A stretch of DNA of 5,956 nt from Paracoccaceae bacterium (GTDB lineage: Bacteria > Pseudomonadota > Alphaproteobacteria > Rhodobacterales > Rhodobacteraceae): positions 1-5,956 of the forward strand of contig JALSHL010000031.1 in assembly GCA_026982255.1 (NCBI GenBank). The letters are read 5' to 3'. A model generated the notes under the pieces. The model saw only the letters and a list, made by a program, of their open reading frames with translations. It had not been told where the DNA came from and did not search any database. The translations under genes and the position numbers were made by a program. This document shows, one piece after another, positions 5,457 through 5,956 of the stretch. Each line of letters opens with the position of its first letter. Within the stretch, counting starts at the first letter, position 1.

Positions 5457-5956
5457 CCGCACCGCGCCGATGTGGTCGAGGTTGCGGTTGCGCTGCGCGT
5501 AGTCGATGCCGTAGCCGACGACGAACTTGTCGGGGATCTCGAATCCGATCCAGTCGGCGGAAATATCCACCTCGCGGCGCGAAGGTTTGTCGAGCAGGGC
5601 GCAGATTTTCAGGCGTTTCGGATTGCGGGTCTGCAACATGTCGGTCACCTGTTTCAGGGTGTGGCCGGTGTCAACGATGTCTTCAACCACCAGCACGTCG
5701 CGGCCTTCGATCTCTCCGCGGATGTCTTTCAGGATGCGGACCTCGCGGCTGCTCTCGGTGGAATTGCCGTAGGAGGAGGTTTCGAGGAAATCGATCTCGC
5801 ACGGCAGGTCAAGCTCGCGGGCGAGGTCGGCGATGAACACGAACGATCCGCGCAGCAGGCCGATCACGATCAGCTTGTCGGTGTCGGCAAAATATTCGGA
5901 AATCTCGCGCGCCAGCGATTCCACCCGCGCGGCGATGGATTTGGCCGAAATCATCT
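5442..5956 (-). CDS. hpt: Hypoxanthine phosphoribosyltransferase, 5' end beyond the window
   Basis: Hpt salvages hypoxanthine (and usually guanine) by joining it to PRPP to give IMP or GMP in the cytoplasm. Numbering from the in-window Met at 5952-5954 gives 170 residues. The PPi loop LLRGS (33-37) and the flexible-loop SSYG (60-63) are present. The PRPP-binding loop EDIVDTG (91-97) has D95 as the likely catalytic acid/base. K123 lies in the purine-binding DKPSRR, and FVVGYGIDY (144-152) has D151, with R157 beyond it; these fit human K165, D193 and R199. Relatives usually have about ten residues before the MISAKSI segment, and the two bases left at the edge fit a codon ending in AG, so the real start is probably outside. 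Its promoter is not visible. Confidence 0.95.
   Translation of the reverse strand, partial: MISAKSIAARVESLAREISEYFADTDKLIVIGLLRGSFVFIADLARELDLPCEIDFLETSSYGNSTESSREVRILKDIRGEIEGRDVLVVEDIVDTGHTLKQVTDMLQTRNPKRLKICALLDKPSRREVDISADWIGFEIPDKFVVGYGIDYAQRNRNLDHIGAVRFIEE

Overview
This is a high-GC chromosomal stretch whose protein sequences look alphaproteobacterial, probably from the Rhodobacterales. That placement is by recall of family sequences, not by a search. The window holds three housekeeping or stress genes and one 370-bp intergenic region. I see no mobile element, CRISPR array, rRNA or tRNA.

Layout: (1) 1-3432, plus strand, mfd, the transcription-repair coupling factor. It is nearly complete and probably lacks a few N-terminal codons beyond the left edge. 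(2) 3433-3802, an intergenic region with lower GC and unusually many dyads. It contains a likely terminator for mfd, a tandem pair of GATATATC palindromes, a cluster of ACCGG/CCGGT inverted repeats, a promoter-like element followed about 115 nt later by a terminator-like inverted repeat (a candidate small RNA or attenuator), an AT-rich dyad, and a convincing promoter with Shine-Dalgarno for the next gene. (3) 3803-5455, plus strand, an AidB-type acyl-CoA dehydrogenase with its own promoter. (4) 5442 to the right edge, minus strand, hpt, hypoxanthine phosphoribosyltransferase, cut at its 5' end by the window edge. Its 3' end overlaps the 3' end of aidB by 14 bp in convergent orientation.

Functionally, Mfd removes RNA polymerase stalled at lesions and recruits UvrA. 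AidB is a flavoprotein linked in E. coli to the alkylation (Ada) response. Their adjacency suggests a repair or stress neighbourhood, but the terminator after mfd and the separate aidB promoter argue that they are separate transcription units. Hpt is purine salvage and has no evident link to the other two.

The three proteins are ordinary members of known families. The part worth a second look is the intergenic region, above all 3546-3697. All RNA and regulatory calls there rest on reading motifs by eye and remain hypotheses.
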